Below, piece after piece: positions 41,937 through 50,903 of a DNA stretch of 64,000 nucleotides. This DNA comes from Paracoccaceae bacterium (GTDB taxonomy: Bacteria > Pseudomonadota > Alphaproteobacteria > Rhodobacterales > Rhodobacteraceae), in the NCBI GenBank assembly GCA_014872875.1, contig WKFI01000012.1:248001-312000 (forward strand). Direction: 5' to 3'. Below the pieces are notes generated by a model. It had not been told where the DNA came from. It saw nothing but the letters and a program-made list of their open reading frames with translations, and made no database searches. The stretch's first letter is position 1. The number at the start of each line of letters is the position of its first letter. Made by a program: the position numbers and the translations under genes.

Positions 41937-44288
41937 ATGAAAATCACGGTAATCGGGGGCGGCCCGGGCGGGCTCTACACCGCTTTGTTGACCAAGAAAG
42001 CGCGGCCGGACTGGGAGGTCGAAATCTTCGAACGCAACCAGGCCGACGACACGTTCGGCTTTGGCGTGGTGTTCTCCGACGAAACACTCGACGAATTCCT
42101 CAGCCGCGACAAACCGGTCTTCGACCGCATCAAGGACGAATTTGCCTATTGGGACGACGTGGCCGTGCATTTCAAAGGTCAGGAAATGCGCTGTGCTGGC
42201 AACGGATTCTGCGGCACCTCCCGCCACACCTTGCTGCGTATCCTGCAAGACCGCTGTATTGAACTGGGCGTGAAAATGGAGTTCGGTGCTGAAATCGACC
42301 CGGCTCAGCTGAACACCCAATTTGCCGATTCAGATGTGATCGTCGCGGGCGACGGCATCAACTCGGCCATTCGCGATCATCACAAGGAGGCGTTCCAGCC
42401 CTCGACCACCTGGAAATCCAACCGCTTCTGCTGGATGGGATCGACCCGCCCGATGGGTGAGTTCAACTATTTCTTCCGTGAAACCGAGCACGGGCAGATG
42501 GTGGCGCATTGCTATCAATACGAAAAGGACCACTCGACCTGGGTGTTCGAGATGGACGAGGCGACATGGCAGGGCCACGGGTTCGAAGAATTCGACGAAG
42601 AAGGCTCCAAGGCCAAGCTGGAAGAGATCTTTGCCGAGGAGCTGATGGGCCACCCGCTGCTGCTGAACCGGTCGAACTGGCGCAACTTCCCGCGGATCTT
42701 CTGTGAAAACTGGTACACCGACAATATCGTGATCCTGGGCGACGCCAAGGCCAGCGCACATTTCTCGATCGGGTCAGGCACCAAGCTGGCGATGGAATGC
42801 GCCATCGCCCTGGCCGATGCGCTGCTGGAACATGCGGAAACGGATGTGCAGACCGCGTTCAAAGCCTATGACGACGCCCGCCGCACCCCCTGCCAGATCA
42901 TCCAGCACAACGCCGATGTGTCGCTGGCGTGGTTCGAACACATGAACCGGTCCTGGGACATGGACCCGTTTCAGTTCGCCATGGTGGTGATGTGCCGGGC
43001 CAAGTCGATCACCTATGACAACCTGATCGTGCGCGACCCGGAATTTGTCCGCAAGGCAGATGACGAATGGTACGCCCGTCACCTGGCTGAAACCGGCGAG
43101 GATCTGACCAAGACCCGCCCCACGCCGATGTTCTCCAAGTTCAAGCTCCGCGATATGGAACTGATGAACCGCGTGGTGATGTCGCCCATGGCGCAATACA
43201 GCTGCGACGGCGACGGGGTGCCAAACGACTGGCACAAGGTGCACTACGTCAGCCACGCGCAAGGCGGCACCGGTATGATCTATACCGAAATGACCTGTCC
43301 GTCGGCCGATGCCCGGATCACCACCGGCTGCCCCGGGATGTGGAATGACGAACAGGAAGCCGCTTGGAAAAGCATCGTGGACATGATCCACACCACCTCG
43401 GTGGCCAAGGTCACGATGCAGATCGGCCATGCCGGTCGCAAGGGATCGACCCAGCTGGGGTGGGAGAAGATGGACCACCCCATCGCGGATGAAGGCGCCA
43501 ACTGGCCGCTGGTTTCGGCCTCTCCGATCCCTTGGTTTGATGGCATCAGCCAGACCCCGGCCGAGCTCGACCGCGCGGGCATGGACCGGATCAAGGCGGA
43601 TTTCGTCCAAGCCACCGAACGCGCCGCACGCGCCGGGTTCGACATGATCGAACTGCATTGCGCACACGGTTACCTGATGGCCTCTTTCCTGTCGCCCCTG
43701 ACCAATCTGCGAACAGACAATTACGGCGGATCGGTCGAAAACCGGTTGCGCTTCCCGCTGGAGGTCTTTGCGGCCATGCGCGCTGTCTGGCCCGCGGAAC
43801 GCCCCATGGCGGTCCGCGTCTCTGGCACCGACTGGAAAGACGGAGGCCTGACAGAAGCGGATCTGATTTCCATTGCCGAAGCCTTCCGCGATGCGGGCTG
43901 CGATCTGATCGACGTGTCAGCCGGGCAGACCGTGCCGGATCAGCAGCCGGTCTATGGCCGGATGTTCCAGGCCCATCTGGCCGAAGCCGTGCGGAATGTC
44001 CCCAAGATCGCCACCATGGCGGTGGGCGCCATCACCGAAGCAGCACAGGTCAACACCATCCTGCACACCCGCCGCGCCGATCTGGTGGCCATTGGGCGGC
44101 CGCATATGTGGAACCCCTATTTCACCCACCAAGCCGCTGCCTGGTACGGTGCGATCAACCGGGAAGCCTGGCCCAAGCAATATGAAAGCGGCGCCATTCA
44201 GGCCTTCCGCGAGGCCGAAAAAAACCGCGAAAAGATGCTGGAACTTCAACGCAAGGCCAAGCCAGGGCGGCATTCGCACAACGGGTGA
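41937..44288 (+). CDS. bifunctional FAD monooxygenase / old-yellow-enzyme reductase (anthraniloyl-CoA or salicylyl-CoA 5-hydroxylase type)
   Basis: The product is 783 residues from the ATG at 41937 (CGGAGATG upstream). Residues 1-~395 form a flavin monooxygenase domain (ITVIGGGPGGLYTALLTKKA, then VAGDGINSAIRDHH and the second FAD motif ILGDAKASAHFSIG). Residues ~400-783 form an old-yellow-enzyme domain (FSKFKLRDMELMNRVVMSPM, QIGHAGRKGS, ELHCAHGYLMASFLSPLTN, NRLRFPLEVF). This fusion is known from 2-aminobenzoyl-CoA monooxygenase/reductase and salicylyl-CoA 5-hydroxylase. No aryl-CoA ligase or beta-oxidation gene lies beside it, so the rest of the pathway must be elsewhere. Confidence 0.9.
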   Translation: MKITVIGGGPGGLYTALLTKKARPDWEVEIFERNQADDTFGFGVVFSDETLDEFLSRDKPVFDRIKDEFAYWDDVAVHFKGQEMRCAGNGFCGTSRHTLLRILQDRCIELGVKMEFGAEIDPAQLNTQFADSDVIVAGDGINSAIRDHHKEAFQPSTTWKSNRFCWMGSTRPMGEFNYFFRETEHGQMVAHCYQYEKDHSTWVFEMDEATWQGHGFEEFDEEGSKAKLEEIFAEELMGHPLLLNRSNWRNFPRIFCENWYTDNIVILGDAKASAHFSIGSGTKLAMECAIALADALLEHAETDVQTAFKAYDDARRTPCQIIQHNADVSLAWFEHMNRSWDMDPFQFAMVVMCRAKSITYDNLIVRDPEFVRKADDEWYARHLAETGEDLTKTRPTPMFSKFKLRDMELMNRVVMSPMAQYSCDGDGVPNDWHKVHYVSHAQGGTGMIYTEMTCPSADARITTGCPGMWNDEQEAAWKSIVDMIHTTSVAKVTMQIGHAGRKGSTQLGWEKMDHPIADEGANWPLVSASPIPWFDGISQTPAELDRAGMDRIKADFVQATERAARAGFDMIELHCAHGYLMASFLSPLTNLRTDNYGGSVENRLRFPLEVFAAMRAVWPAERPMAVRVSGTDWKDGGLTEADLISIAEAFRDAGCDLIDVSAGQTVPDQQPVYGRMFQAHLAEAVRNVPKIATMAVGAITEAAQVNTILHTRRADLVAIGRPHMWNPYFTHQAAAWYGAINREAWPKQYESGAIQAFREAEKNREKMLELQRKAKPGRHSHNG

Positions 44289-44357
44289 TCCCAGGCCCAT
44301 GCGCCGTCCAGGACGCTTGCAAAGGTTTTGAAACCCTTTGTCCCGCCAAACTCTGTC

Positions 44358-44382
44358 GCAGGCCCGCAGCTCGCAGGCCTGC
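44358..44382. terminator. possible terminator between convergent genes
   Basis: GCAGGCC and GGCCTGC form a 7-bp stem around an 11-base interior. A second imperfect dyad CAAAGGTTT/AAACCCTTTG lies about 30 bases to the left. Neither has a good U-run, but both sit between the convergent monooxygenase and B12-operon ends. Confidence 0.4.
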
Positions 44383-44392
44383 GCCCTTCCGT

Positions 44393-45394
44393 TCAGTGCC
44401 CCGGGTTCTCGGGATCGGCATCTTCGCCCCCTCGGTCGAACCGTAGGGCATAGCTTTCCAGCAGATCCGACGATCCGTGCAGCACCCGCCATTGACGGAT
44501 GCCGTTCCGCACCCCTGCACGGCCTTCTCGGGTGTCGGGTTCTGCGAGGTTGTCCGCTGCGGCCTTGGTCGTCAGGCTGTCCCACAGCGCCTGTTTTCCA
44601 GCGCAATACTCTTCGGCGCCCCATTCCGCCAACAAATCCTGAAAATACGCGTAAGCGTCTGCGTTGAACACCCTGTCTTCGCCCAGACGCCCAATCACCG
44701 GGTTCTCGGGATGCACACCACAGCACGGCACCCAACCTTCGGGGATGGGTGTGTTGGCCGAATGGGTTCGTTCGGCGCGCAGCAGTTTCGGCAGCACATG
44801 GGTGTGCGGCCCCTCGGGCGACTTGCCACCCGTGTCCGGCCCACCGATCATCTGATAGACCTCGACCCGGCCAATCCGGGTCAGCGCCACCCGATGAGGA
44901 TGCGCCTTGAGGATCGCGCCCATCGCCGGATTATCGGGGTCAAACAGCGACCGCCCGTCATTTTCATGCAGCACTTTCAACAGCTCGGGATCAGCTGTCC
45001 GAATGCAGAAATCGACCTGAAACTGCCCCAAGCCCATATCGAACAGCAAGGCTGTCTTGTCCTCGTCGCGTAGCGCATCCGCATCCGGGCCAAGGCCAGT
45101 CAGAACCGTGCGCTGATTCATTGCTGCCACATCGCGCGGCAGACAAAGCGACATCGCCTGCGTCCAGCGATGTGGCTTGGGGCTCAGCGTCTCATAGGCC
45201 ACAGGGCGCACGCCCTCCAACCGCTCGATCCTCACACCACCTCGGTCGGTGACCTGCATCAGACCGGGTTTCGCCCCGGGAGCCGGATCGCCCGCAACGT
45301 GATGAAACTCGGCGATTGCGCCAAAGGATCCCATGTTCCAGCCCGTGTCTTCGTGAATCAGCGCCGCGTTCAGCACCTGCTCAAGTTCCGCCAT
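44393..45394 (-). CDS. unrecognised conserved-looking protein, last gene of the B12 operon
   Basis: The product is 333 residues. I do not recognise the family. Visible features are a Gly-Pro-His-Thr-His-Val motif near residue 215, a Cys-Cys-Gly-Val-His-Pro segment about 30 residues later, many acidic residues and no signal peptide or membrane helix. It starts three bases after cbiZ and is read from the same riboswitch-led operon, so it probably acts in corrinoid uptake, salvage or use. The His and Cys clusters could bind a metal. A soluble enzyme or corrinoid-handling protein is a guess only. Confidence 0.7.
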   Translation of the reverse strand: MAELEQVLNAALIHEDTGWNMGSFGAIAEFHHVAGDPAPGAKPGLMQVTDRGGVRIERLEGVRPVAYETLSPKPHRWTQAMSLCLPRDVAAMNQRTVLTGLGPDADALRDEDKTALLFDMGLGQFQVDFCIRTADPELLKVLHENDGRSLFDPDNPAMGAILKAHPHRVALTRIGRVEVYQMIGGPDTGGKSPEGPHTHVLPKLLRAERTHSANTPIPEGWVPCCGVHPENPVIGRLGEDRVFNADAYAYFQDLLAEWGAEEYCAGKQALWDSLTTKAAADNLAEPDTREGRAGVRNGIRQWRVLHGSSDLLESYALRFDRGGEDADPENPGH

Positions 45395-45397
45395 CCC

Positions 45398-46042
45398 TTA
45401 CTCCTTGCGGTGAGATTTCCAATCCAAAGCCCCGTTCAGCACCGCCTGATAGACGGCCCGCCCGATGGCTTCGCCGGTTTCGGTGTGCAACCCGGCATAG
45501 GCGCCTGCGCCCTGCGGTGCGGCCACGGCAACGCAATCGGTGCCTGTTCCGGTCGCGATCCCGGTGGGCAGTTCGAACTGTGCATCCATCACCGCAGCGG
45601 TCCGCGCCTGAACGGCGATGGAAAGTGCCTCGATCAGCGCGGTCTGCGTCAGCCCGACAGACAGATGCAGCGCCACATTTATCGTGCCCCAATCCCGGCC
45701 CGAATAATCCACACGGCGACCCACCCGTTCACCGTTGGACAGTCCGACCGTCGCAACGGCATGCGCCGCGACCGCGCCCACCTGTGCATGGCTCTCGCTG
45801 AAGAACCGCACATCGCGCGACGTGAGGAACGCCACCGCCTCCAGCTCCCCCTGCCCGGCCAGTTCCTGGTGAAACCAGGCCTCTACATCCAGATCCCTGG
45901 GCAGGTCGCGATTGCGCACCTCACGCCAGATGATCCGGTTGGCAGTGACAAAACCGGGACGATTGACTGCCCAACTTAGCACCTGCATTTGTGCGCCCAG
46001 ATCAAAGGCCAGCCAGGGTCGATCCAATGTCACGGTGCCCAT
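45398..46042 (-). CDS. cbiZ: adenosylcobinamide amidohydrolase CbiZ
   Basis: The product is 214 residues. The sequence matches the CbiZ family: PGFVTANRIIWREVRNRDLP, FLTSRDVRFFSESHAQVGAV, and a glycine-rich end with ATGTGTDCVAVAAPQGAGAY followed by AGLHTETGEAIGRAVYQAVL. CbiZ removes the aminopropanol side chain of adenosylcobinamide so that imported incomplete or foreign corrinoids can be rebuilt. Its ATG shares one base with the btuD stop, indicating coupling with the uptake ATPase. Confidence 0.88.
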   Translation of the reverse strand: MGTVTLDRPWLAFDLGAQMQVLSWAVNRPGFVTANRIIWREVRNRDLPRDLDVEAWFHQELAGQGELEAVAFLTSRDVRFFSESHAQVGAVAAHAVATVGLSNGERVGRRVDYSGRDWGTINVALHLSVGLTQTALIEALSIAVQARTAAVMDAQFELPTGIATGTGTDCVAVAAPQGAGAYAGLHTETGEAIGRAVYQAVLNGALDWKSHRKE

Positions 46043-46797
46043 CACAGCACCTCCAATGGTTGGAACACCGGACCATTTTCGGTCTCGCGGTGCCAGATTG
46101 AAATCCCAAACGCCTGCGCCATCAGTTCGGTACTCAGCACTTCTGCCGGGGGGCCGTCGGCCAGAATGCCGCCCTCGGCCATCAGGATCAGCCGCGTACA
46201 ATGCCGCGCCGCCAGCCCCAGATCATGCAGCGACACCAACGCCGAACGCCCCTCGGCCGCCAGATCCGCAAAGACCTGCATGGAGGAGATCTGATGTGCC
46301 GGGTCCAACCCAGCCGCCGGTTCATCCGCCATCAACAGCGGCGTGTCCTGCGCCAATGCACGCGCAATCAGCGCGCGGGCCTGTTCTCCGCCCGACAAGC
46401 GCGACGCCGCCCGGCCCCGAAACGCGTCCAGCCCCATCCGCTCGATCGCCCTGTCCACATAGGCCTGCTCGGCCGGCGGCAGGGTGCGCCCCTGCGGCAG
46501 ATGCGGCAATCGTCCCAGCGCCACCAACCGCTCCACCGGAATCGGCCAGGCAATCTCGCGCGATTGCGGCATCCAGGCCACGGCGCGGGCACGGTCTGAT
46601 GCGCTCATCTGCGCCAGCGAACTGTCACCGTCCGCCCGGATCAGACCCAGACTGGCGCGCATCAGGCTGGTCTTGCCAGCCCCGTTCGGCCCGAGAAGAC
46701 CCACGAATTCGCCCGGGCCAATCTCAAAGGACACGTCCCGAAATACCGGTCGATTGCGCAAGGTGACCGACAGGGACCGGACCGACAGCAAGCTCAT
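46042..46797 (-). CDS. btuD: cobalamin/corrinoid ABC transporter ATPase BtuD
   Basis: The product is 251 residues from the ATG at 46797. Walker A is GPNGAGKTS near residues 35-43, the signature LSGGEQARALIARAL is complete, Walker B is LLMADEPAAGLD and the switch His is in LVSLHDLGLA. It powers BtuC. It overlaps btuC by four bases and lies in an operon led by a cobalamin riboswitch, which sets its specificity. Confidence 0.92.
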   Translation of the reverse strand: MSLLSVRSLSVTLRNRPVFRDVSFEIGPGEFVGLLGPNGAGKTSLMRASLGLIRADGDSSLAQMSASDRARAVAWMPQSREIAWPIPVERLVALGRLPHLPQGRTLPPAEQAYVDRAIERMGLDAFRGRAASRLSGGEQARALIARALAQDTPLLMADEPAAGLDPAHQISSMQVFADLAAEGRSALVSLHDLGLAARHCTRLILMAEGGILADGPPAEVLSTELMAQAFGISIWHRETENGPVFQPLEVL

Positions 46798-47777
46798 ACC
46801 AATCCCTTCCGTGTCTTGTAGATCAGATGCAGGAACAAGGGCGCGCCGACCAGCGCGGTCACAACCCCCAGCTTCAGATCCCGCGACGGCAGGATCAGCC
46901 GCACCGCAATATCTGCCATCTGCAGCATGATCGCCCCCCCGAGGGCCGAGGCCCACAAGAGCCGCGATGGCTGTCCCTGCACCAAAGGTCGCAGGATATG
47001 CGGCACCACCAGCCCGATGAACCCGATGGCCCCGGCCACAGCAGTGGCACCTCCGACAACGCTGGCCGTGCCCAGCACCAACCACAGCCGCACGCGCTTG
47101 AGGTTCACACCCATGGTCTGCGCGGCATCCTCGCCCAAGGTCAGCGCATCCAGACCCCGGCCCAGCGACAACAGGATCACCGCACCCACCACGGCAAAAG
47201 GCAACACCAGTCCGACATGAACAAAGGATCGGTCCGCCAGCGATCCCATCATCCAGAACACGATCTCATTGGCGGCAAACGGGTTCGGCGACAGGTTCAG
47301 CACCAGCGAGGTCAACGCCCCCGCCATGGCCGAGATCGCGATCCCCGCAAGGATCAGCGTCAGCGATCCCCCCTGCGGCCCGGCCAGCGCCATCACCAGA
47401 AACACGCCCATCAAGGCCCCTGCCAGCGCGGCAAAAGGCAGCCCCAGGGTGGCCGACGCCGCGAGCCCCGTATTAATCGCAATCACCGCGCCCAGCGCGG
47501 CCGACGAGGACACCCCAATCAGCCCCGGTTCGGCCAGCGGGTTGCGCAGATAGCCCTGCATCGCTGCCCCCGCCAATCCCAGCGCCGCGCCGATGATGAC
47601 CGCCAGCAAGGCGCGCGGCAGACGGATTTCCCACATCACGAGGCTCAGCGGGCCATAACTGTCATCAAACAGAGCCGCCAGACTGTCACGTGCACTGACA
47701 TCGGCCGGGCCTGCGGTCAGCGCGATCAGAAACAGGATCACGACGGTGCCGGACAAAAACAGCATCAACCGGATCAT
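46794..47777 (-). CDS. btuC: cobalamin/corrinoid ABC transporter permease BtuC
   Basis: The product is 327 residues in the FecCD/BtuC family, with about ten membrane helices. Landmarks are LPRALLAVIIGAALGLAGAA, GYLRNPLAEPGLIGVSSSAA and FIGLVVPHILRPLVQGQPSR. It forms the inner-membrane channel for corrinoids. It overlaps the neighbours on both sides by four bases. Confidence 0.93.
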   Translation of the reverse strand: MIRLMLFLSGTVVILFLIALTAGPADVSARDSLAALFDDSYGPLSLVMWEIRLPRALLAVIIGAALGLAGAAMQGYLRNPLAEPGLIGVSSSAALGAVIAINTGLAASATLGLPFAALAGALMGVFLVMALAGPQGGSLTLILAGIAISAMAGALTSLVLNLSPNPFAANEIVFWMMGSLADRSFVHVGLVLPFAVVGAVILLSLGRGLDALTLGEDAAQTMGVNLKRVRLWLVLGTASVVGGATAVAGAIGFIGLVVPHILRPLVQGQPSRLLWASALGGAIMLQMADIAVRLILPSRDLKLGVVTALVGAPLFLHLIYKTRKGLV

Positions 47778-48622
47778 TCGGAACGCTCCCTGTTCAAGAA
47801 ATCGCGGCGCTCCTGCGCCAGTGTTTCAACCGCCCGCAATACGTGCGGGGTGCCGCAGACCCAATCCGCATCGCGAATCTGTCCTGCTCCGCCTTGCGCG
47901 GCCAGATGCCGGACCACCGGATGACCCAGGATGTCCTCGCTGCGGGACGCACGCGGATATGGCGTCGTCCCTACCAGCAGATCCGGGTCGGCCATCGCCA
48001 GTACCTCCAGCGGCATCCGGCCCGACCGGTCATAGCCCAGTTCGGCGGCGACATTAGCCAGCCCTGCCGCCTCAAGGATCTGGCCGGCCAGACTGGCAGG
48101 CCCGGAGGTATAGCCATTGGCAGAATAAAGCGCCGCGCGCGGGCGACCGTCTGCTTCAATATCCAGGGCAGCCAACTGCCGATCAAATGCGGCCAGCAGA
48201 TCTGCCGCCGCCGCTTCGCGTTCCAGCACCTCGCCCATCTTTTTGATCCGGTCGCGGACATCCGACAGCGAGTTTGCAGGCTGGAAGACCACCACCGGCA
48301 CGCCCAGACGGCGCAACATGGCCGTGGTCGTGAAGGTGGAATAGGCCCCGGCAATCACCAAATCCGGCTGCAGCAGATATATCTCCTCGGCCAGACCGTG
48401 ATTGATCGGATAAGCCATGGCCTCGTCCGCCATGGCCGACGCACGGGTATCCCGTGCGATATACGACACCGAGGCCAACTGCCCCGGTGCCGCAAGAAGC
48501 ATTGCCAGTTGATCGGTGCACAGGTTCATCGACACCACGCGCGACGGCCCGGCATCAGCCATGCCAAAGGTCCCCCAAAGGGCCCCAAGCACCGCTGAAA
48601 CTATGCCGGGCAGCCAACGCAT
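47774..48622 (-). CDS. btuF: cobalamin/corrinoid-binding periplasmic protein BtuF
   Basis: The product is 282 residues with a signal peptide over roughly residues 1-24. The class III binding-protein body includes SRVVSMNLCTDQLAMLLAAP, the hinge region LLQPDLVIAGAYSTFTTTAM and a C-terminal half ending near the Asp-Trp-Val-Cys-Gly-Thr-Pro segment. It delivers corrinoids from BtuB to BtuCD. It lies three bases after btuB. Confidence 0.9.
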   Translation of the reverse strand: MRWLPGIVSAVLGALWGTFGMADAGPSRVVSMNLCTDQLAMLLAAPGQLASVSYIARDTRASAMADEAMAYPINHGLAEEIYLLQPDLVIAGAYSTFTTTAMLRRLGVPVVVFQPANSLSDVRDRIKKMGEVLEREAAAADLLAAFDRQLAALDIEADGRPRAALYSANGYTSGPASLAGQILEAAGLANVAAELGYDRSGRMPLEVLAMADPDLLVGTTPYPRASRSEDILGHPVVRHLAAQGGAGQIRDADWVCGTPHVLRAVETLAQERRDFLNRERSE

Positions 48623-48625
48623 GGA

Positions 48626-50476
48626 TCAGAACGACGCCCGAACGCCGACAAAGAAGGCGCGGTCCGAGGTGCCATAACCCCGCACGGTCTGATACTCTTC
48701 GTCGAACAGGTTTTCGACCCGGACATAAACTTGCGCCGCGTCGGTCACCTGATAGCTGGCGTTGACATTTGCCAGCGTGTAGTCCGGCAAACGCGCACCA
48801 CCGTCGATCATGTTGGCGACGCGCTGCAATGAAACACCCAATTGGAAGTCGTCGGTAATGTCCGCATCCAGCCGAACGCTGATGTCGGTCTCTGGTACTC
48901 GCGACAGTCGTGCACCGGACGATAAGGTGGCGTCGATGAAGGTTGCATTACCCGACAGGATCACACGATCAGACAGCGGAACACCACCGGACAGTTCGAT
49001 ACCCTTGGAACGAGCCGTGCCAGGCACCTGAACATAGCTGCCGCCCTGCCACTGAATCAGATCGGTAATCCGGGTCTGGAACAGGGTGGCCCGTGCAAAC
49101 CCACCATTTGCAAACAGCTTTTCCACGCCTGCTTCGATATTGTCGCTGGTTTCAGGCTGCAGGGCCGGGTTGCCGTTCACCGGATCAAACAGTTCGAACA
49201 GCGACGGGGTTCGGAAACCGGTACCGGCTGCGAACCGCAGAATCCAATCCGGAACCGGACGATAGGCAACGGCTAGTCGGCCCGTGGTTTCACCCCCGAA
49301 AACCGAGTGATCATCGTGACGCACTGTTGCCGCCACATCCAGTTCGTCCGTCGGAGCCCAGTTCGCCTCGGCATAGATGCCACGCATGATGTGGCTGCCC
49401 TGATTGGGGCCACTTTCATAGGATTCGTCGGAAGTGTCCGCGCCAAAACCCAAGGTCAGGGCCTCGTTGACAAAGGCAGTCCCGTTGTAACTGCCGGTCA
49501 GGCGCTCGCCGATATAGGGATAGTTGAAAGGCCCCCACGCGTTTGTACCATAGCTCACCCGATCGTTCTTGAACCCGGTGATCGCAAGCTCGTGCTCAAC
49601 CGCACCGCTGACGATATTCATGAACGCTCGCCAGCCATAGCTTGTGGATTCGCTGGTTTCGTCGGGGGTGACGCCATCCGCCGGACCGACCGGCCAGATG
49701 TATTCATCATAGCTTGTCTTGCTGTCCTGCCAGAACCCGTTCAGCCCAACGGTAACTGTATCTGTCAGCTCATAGTCGGTCGCGAAGGAAACGCGCTGCG
49801 TATCGTGACCATCCGCTTCGGTGTTGCCAGCGTTTTCGTCTGCGGCCGAAAACCCATCGGTTTCGACATTGGTCAGCGTCAGCGCAACCCCGCCACGTTC
49901 ACCGCGATGGGACAGGTTATAGCTTAGCCGCGAAGTGTTGTAGCTGCCATATTCGGCGCCAAAGCTGTGAAACGTGCCCGGCTCGGTTGCACGGTTGGTG
50001 GTGATATTGATCACACCGGCGATTGCTTCTGAACCATAACGGGCCGATTGCGCGCCTTTCAGAACCTCGATCCGGGATACGTCGTCAGCGAGCAGAGAAC
50101 CGAAATCAAAGGAGATTTGCGGAGCCGACGGGTCATTCACATCAATCCCGTCCACATAAACTCCGAGGTAGCGGCCCGACGACCCACGGACCCGAACACT
50201 GGTCGTGGTGCCCAGACCACCGTTTGAGGTGACCGAGATACCGGGCAGCGTGTTCAGGAAACCCGCGACCGTCTGTTCACCACTGCGACGGATATCTTCC
50301 TGGGTTGCAACCTCCACGGTCGAACCAGACCGTTCAACGGCTGTTTCCGTGGTATTCGCCGAGATCGTGATATCGTCCAGCTTGATGATGTCTTCGTCCG
50401 GAGTGTCCTGAGCCTGGGCCAGGGCTGGGGTCGCGGCTGCCAGAGCGGCGACCAGAGGCAGGCGTGCCTTGCGCAT
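48626..50476 (-). CDS. btuB: TonB-dependent outer-membrane cobalamin receptor BtuB
   Basis: The product is 616 residues from the ATG at 50476. A signal peptide ends near PALAQAQ. The plug domain is present (EDIRRSGEQTVAGFLNTLPG, VRVRGSSGRYLGVYVDGIDV, IEVLKGAQSARYGSEAIAGV) and the barrel ends with an aromatic residue (RASF), as outer-membrane proteins need. It imports B12-type corrinoids using TonB energy; a TonB-like gene end is at the window start, though linkage is not implied. First gene after the cobalamin riboswitch. Confidence 0.92.
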   Translation of the reverse strand: MRKARLPLVAALAAATPALAQAQDTPDEDIIKLDDITISANTTETAVERSGSTVEVATQEDIRRSGEQTVAGFLNTLPGISVTSNGGLGTTTSVRVRGSSGRYLGVYVDGIDVNDPSAPQISFDFGSLLADDVSRIEVLKGAQSARYGSEAIAGVINITTNRATEPGTFHSFGAEYGSYNTSRLSYNLSHRGERGGVALTLTNVETDGFSAADENAGNTEADGHDTQRVSFATDYELTDTVTVGLNGFWQDSKTSYDEYIWPVGPADGVTPDETSESTSYGWRAFMNIVSGAVEHELAITGFKNDRVSYGTNAWGPFNYPYIGERLTGSYNGTAFVNEALTLGFGADTSDESYESGPNQGSHIMRGIYAEANWAPTDELDVAATVRHDDHSVFGGETTGRLAVAYRPVPDWILRFAAGTGFRTPSLFELFDPVNGNPALQPETSDNIEAGVEKLFANGGFARATLFQTRITDLIQWQGGSYVQVPGTARSKGIELSGGVPLSDRVILSGNATFIDATLSSGARLSRVPETDISVRLDADITDDFQLGVSLQRVANMIDGGARLPDYTLANVNASYQVTDAAQVYVRVENLFDEEYQTVRGYGTSDRAFFVGVRASF

Positions 50477-50647
50477 GATTTCATCCTTCCGGTCCGCCAT
50501 CGGCGAACACGGTCAAAGTGCCCGCAAAAAGCAGGCCGTTGAGAGGTCAGTCATTGGAAGGCAGGCGCATTCCGCAGACGGTGAATAAATCGTCACCACT
50601 ACGGAGATCCGTTATCGTCGGCGCGCCCCGCACCGGGATAGGGTGAT

Positions 50648-50840
50648 CATCCTGGCAGGTCTCCTGACTCGCGGGTCGAGGCCGTGCCGCGCCTTCCCAT
50701 CCTGCGGAAACTCCCGCACGACAGTGGCATGTTGCGACACCGCTCTCCGCTTACAGTTGCGGGGGCAGTCACGGATTTGGCGCCTTTTGGCTACACCGCA
50801 CCGTGTTCCCTATTAACCGGGTGGTCTCCCAGCCGGACCA
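50648..50840 (-). promoter_or_regulatory. cobalamin (B12) riboswitch
   Basis: Read on the minus strand, the leader contains the ordered conserved elements of the cobalamin aptamer: AATCCGTGACTGCCCCCGCA, then AACTGTAAGCGG, the B12-box sequence GCCACTG near 50722-50728, GGGAAGGCG, and the closing GACCCGCGAGTCAGGAGACC followed by TGCC. It lies about 170 bases ahead of btuB. High adenosylcobalamin should therefore switch off the uptake operon. Bases 50477-50647 hold the expression platform, with no further gene. Confidence 0.95.
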
Positions 50841-50903
50841 GAACGAGCGCTAAAAAATCAAAATGGAACGCAATGTCAACAGATTCTAAATGCCGCTTCG
50901 TTA

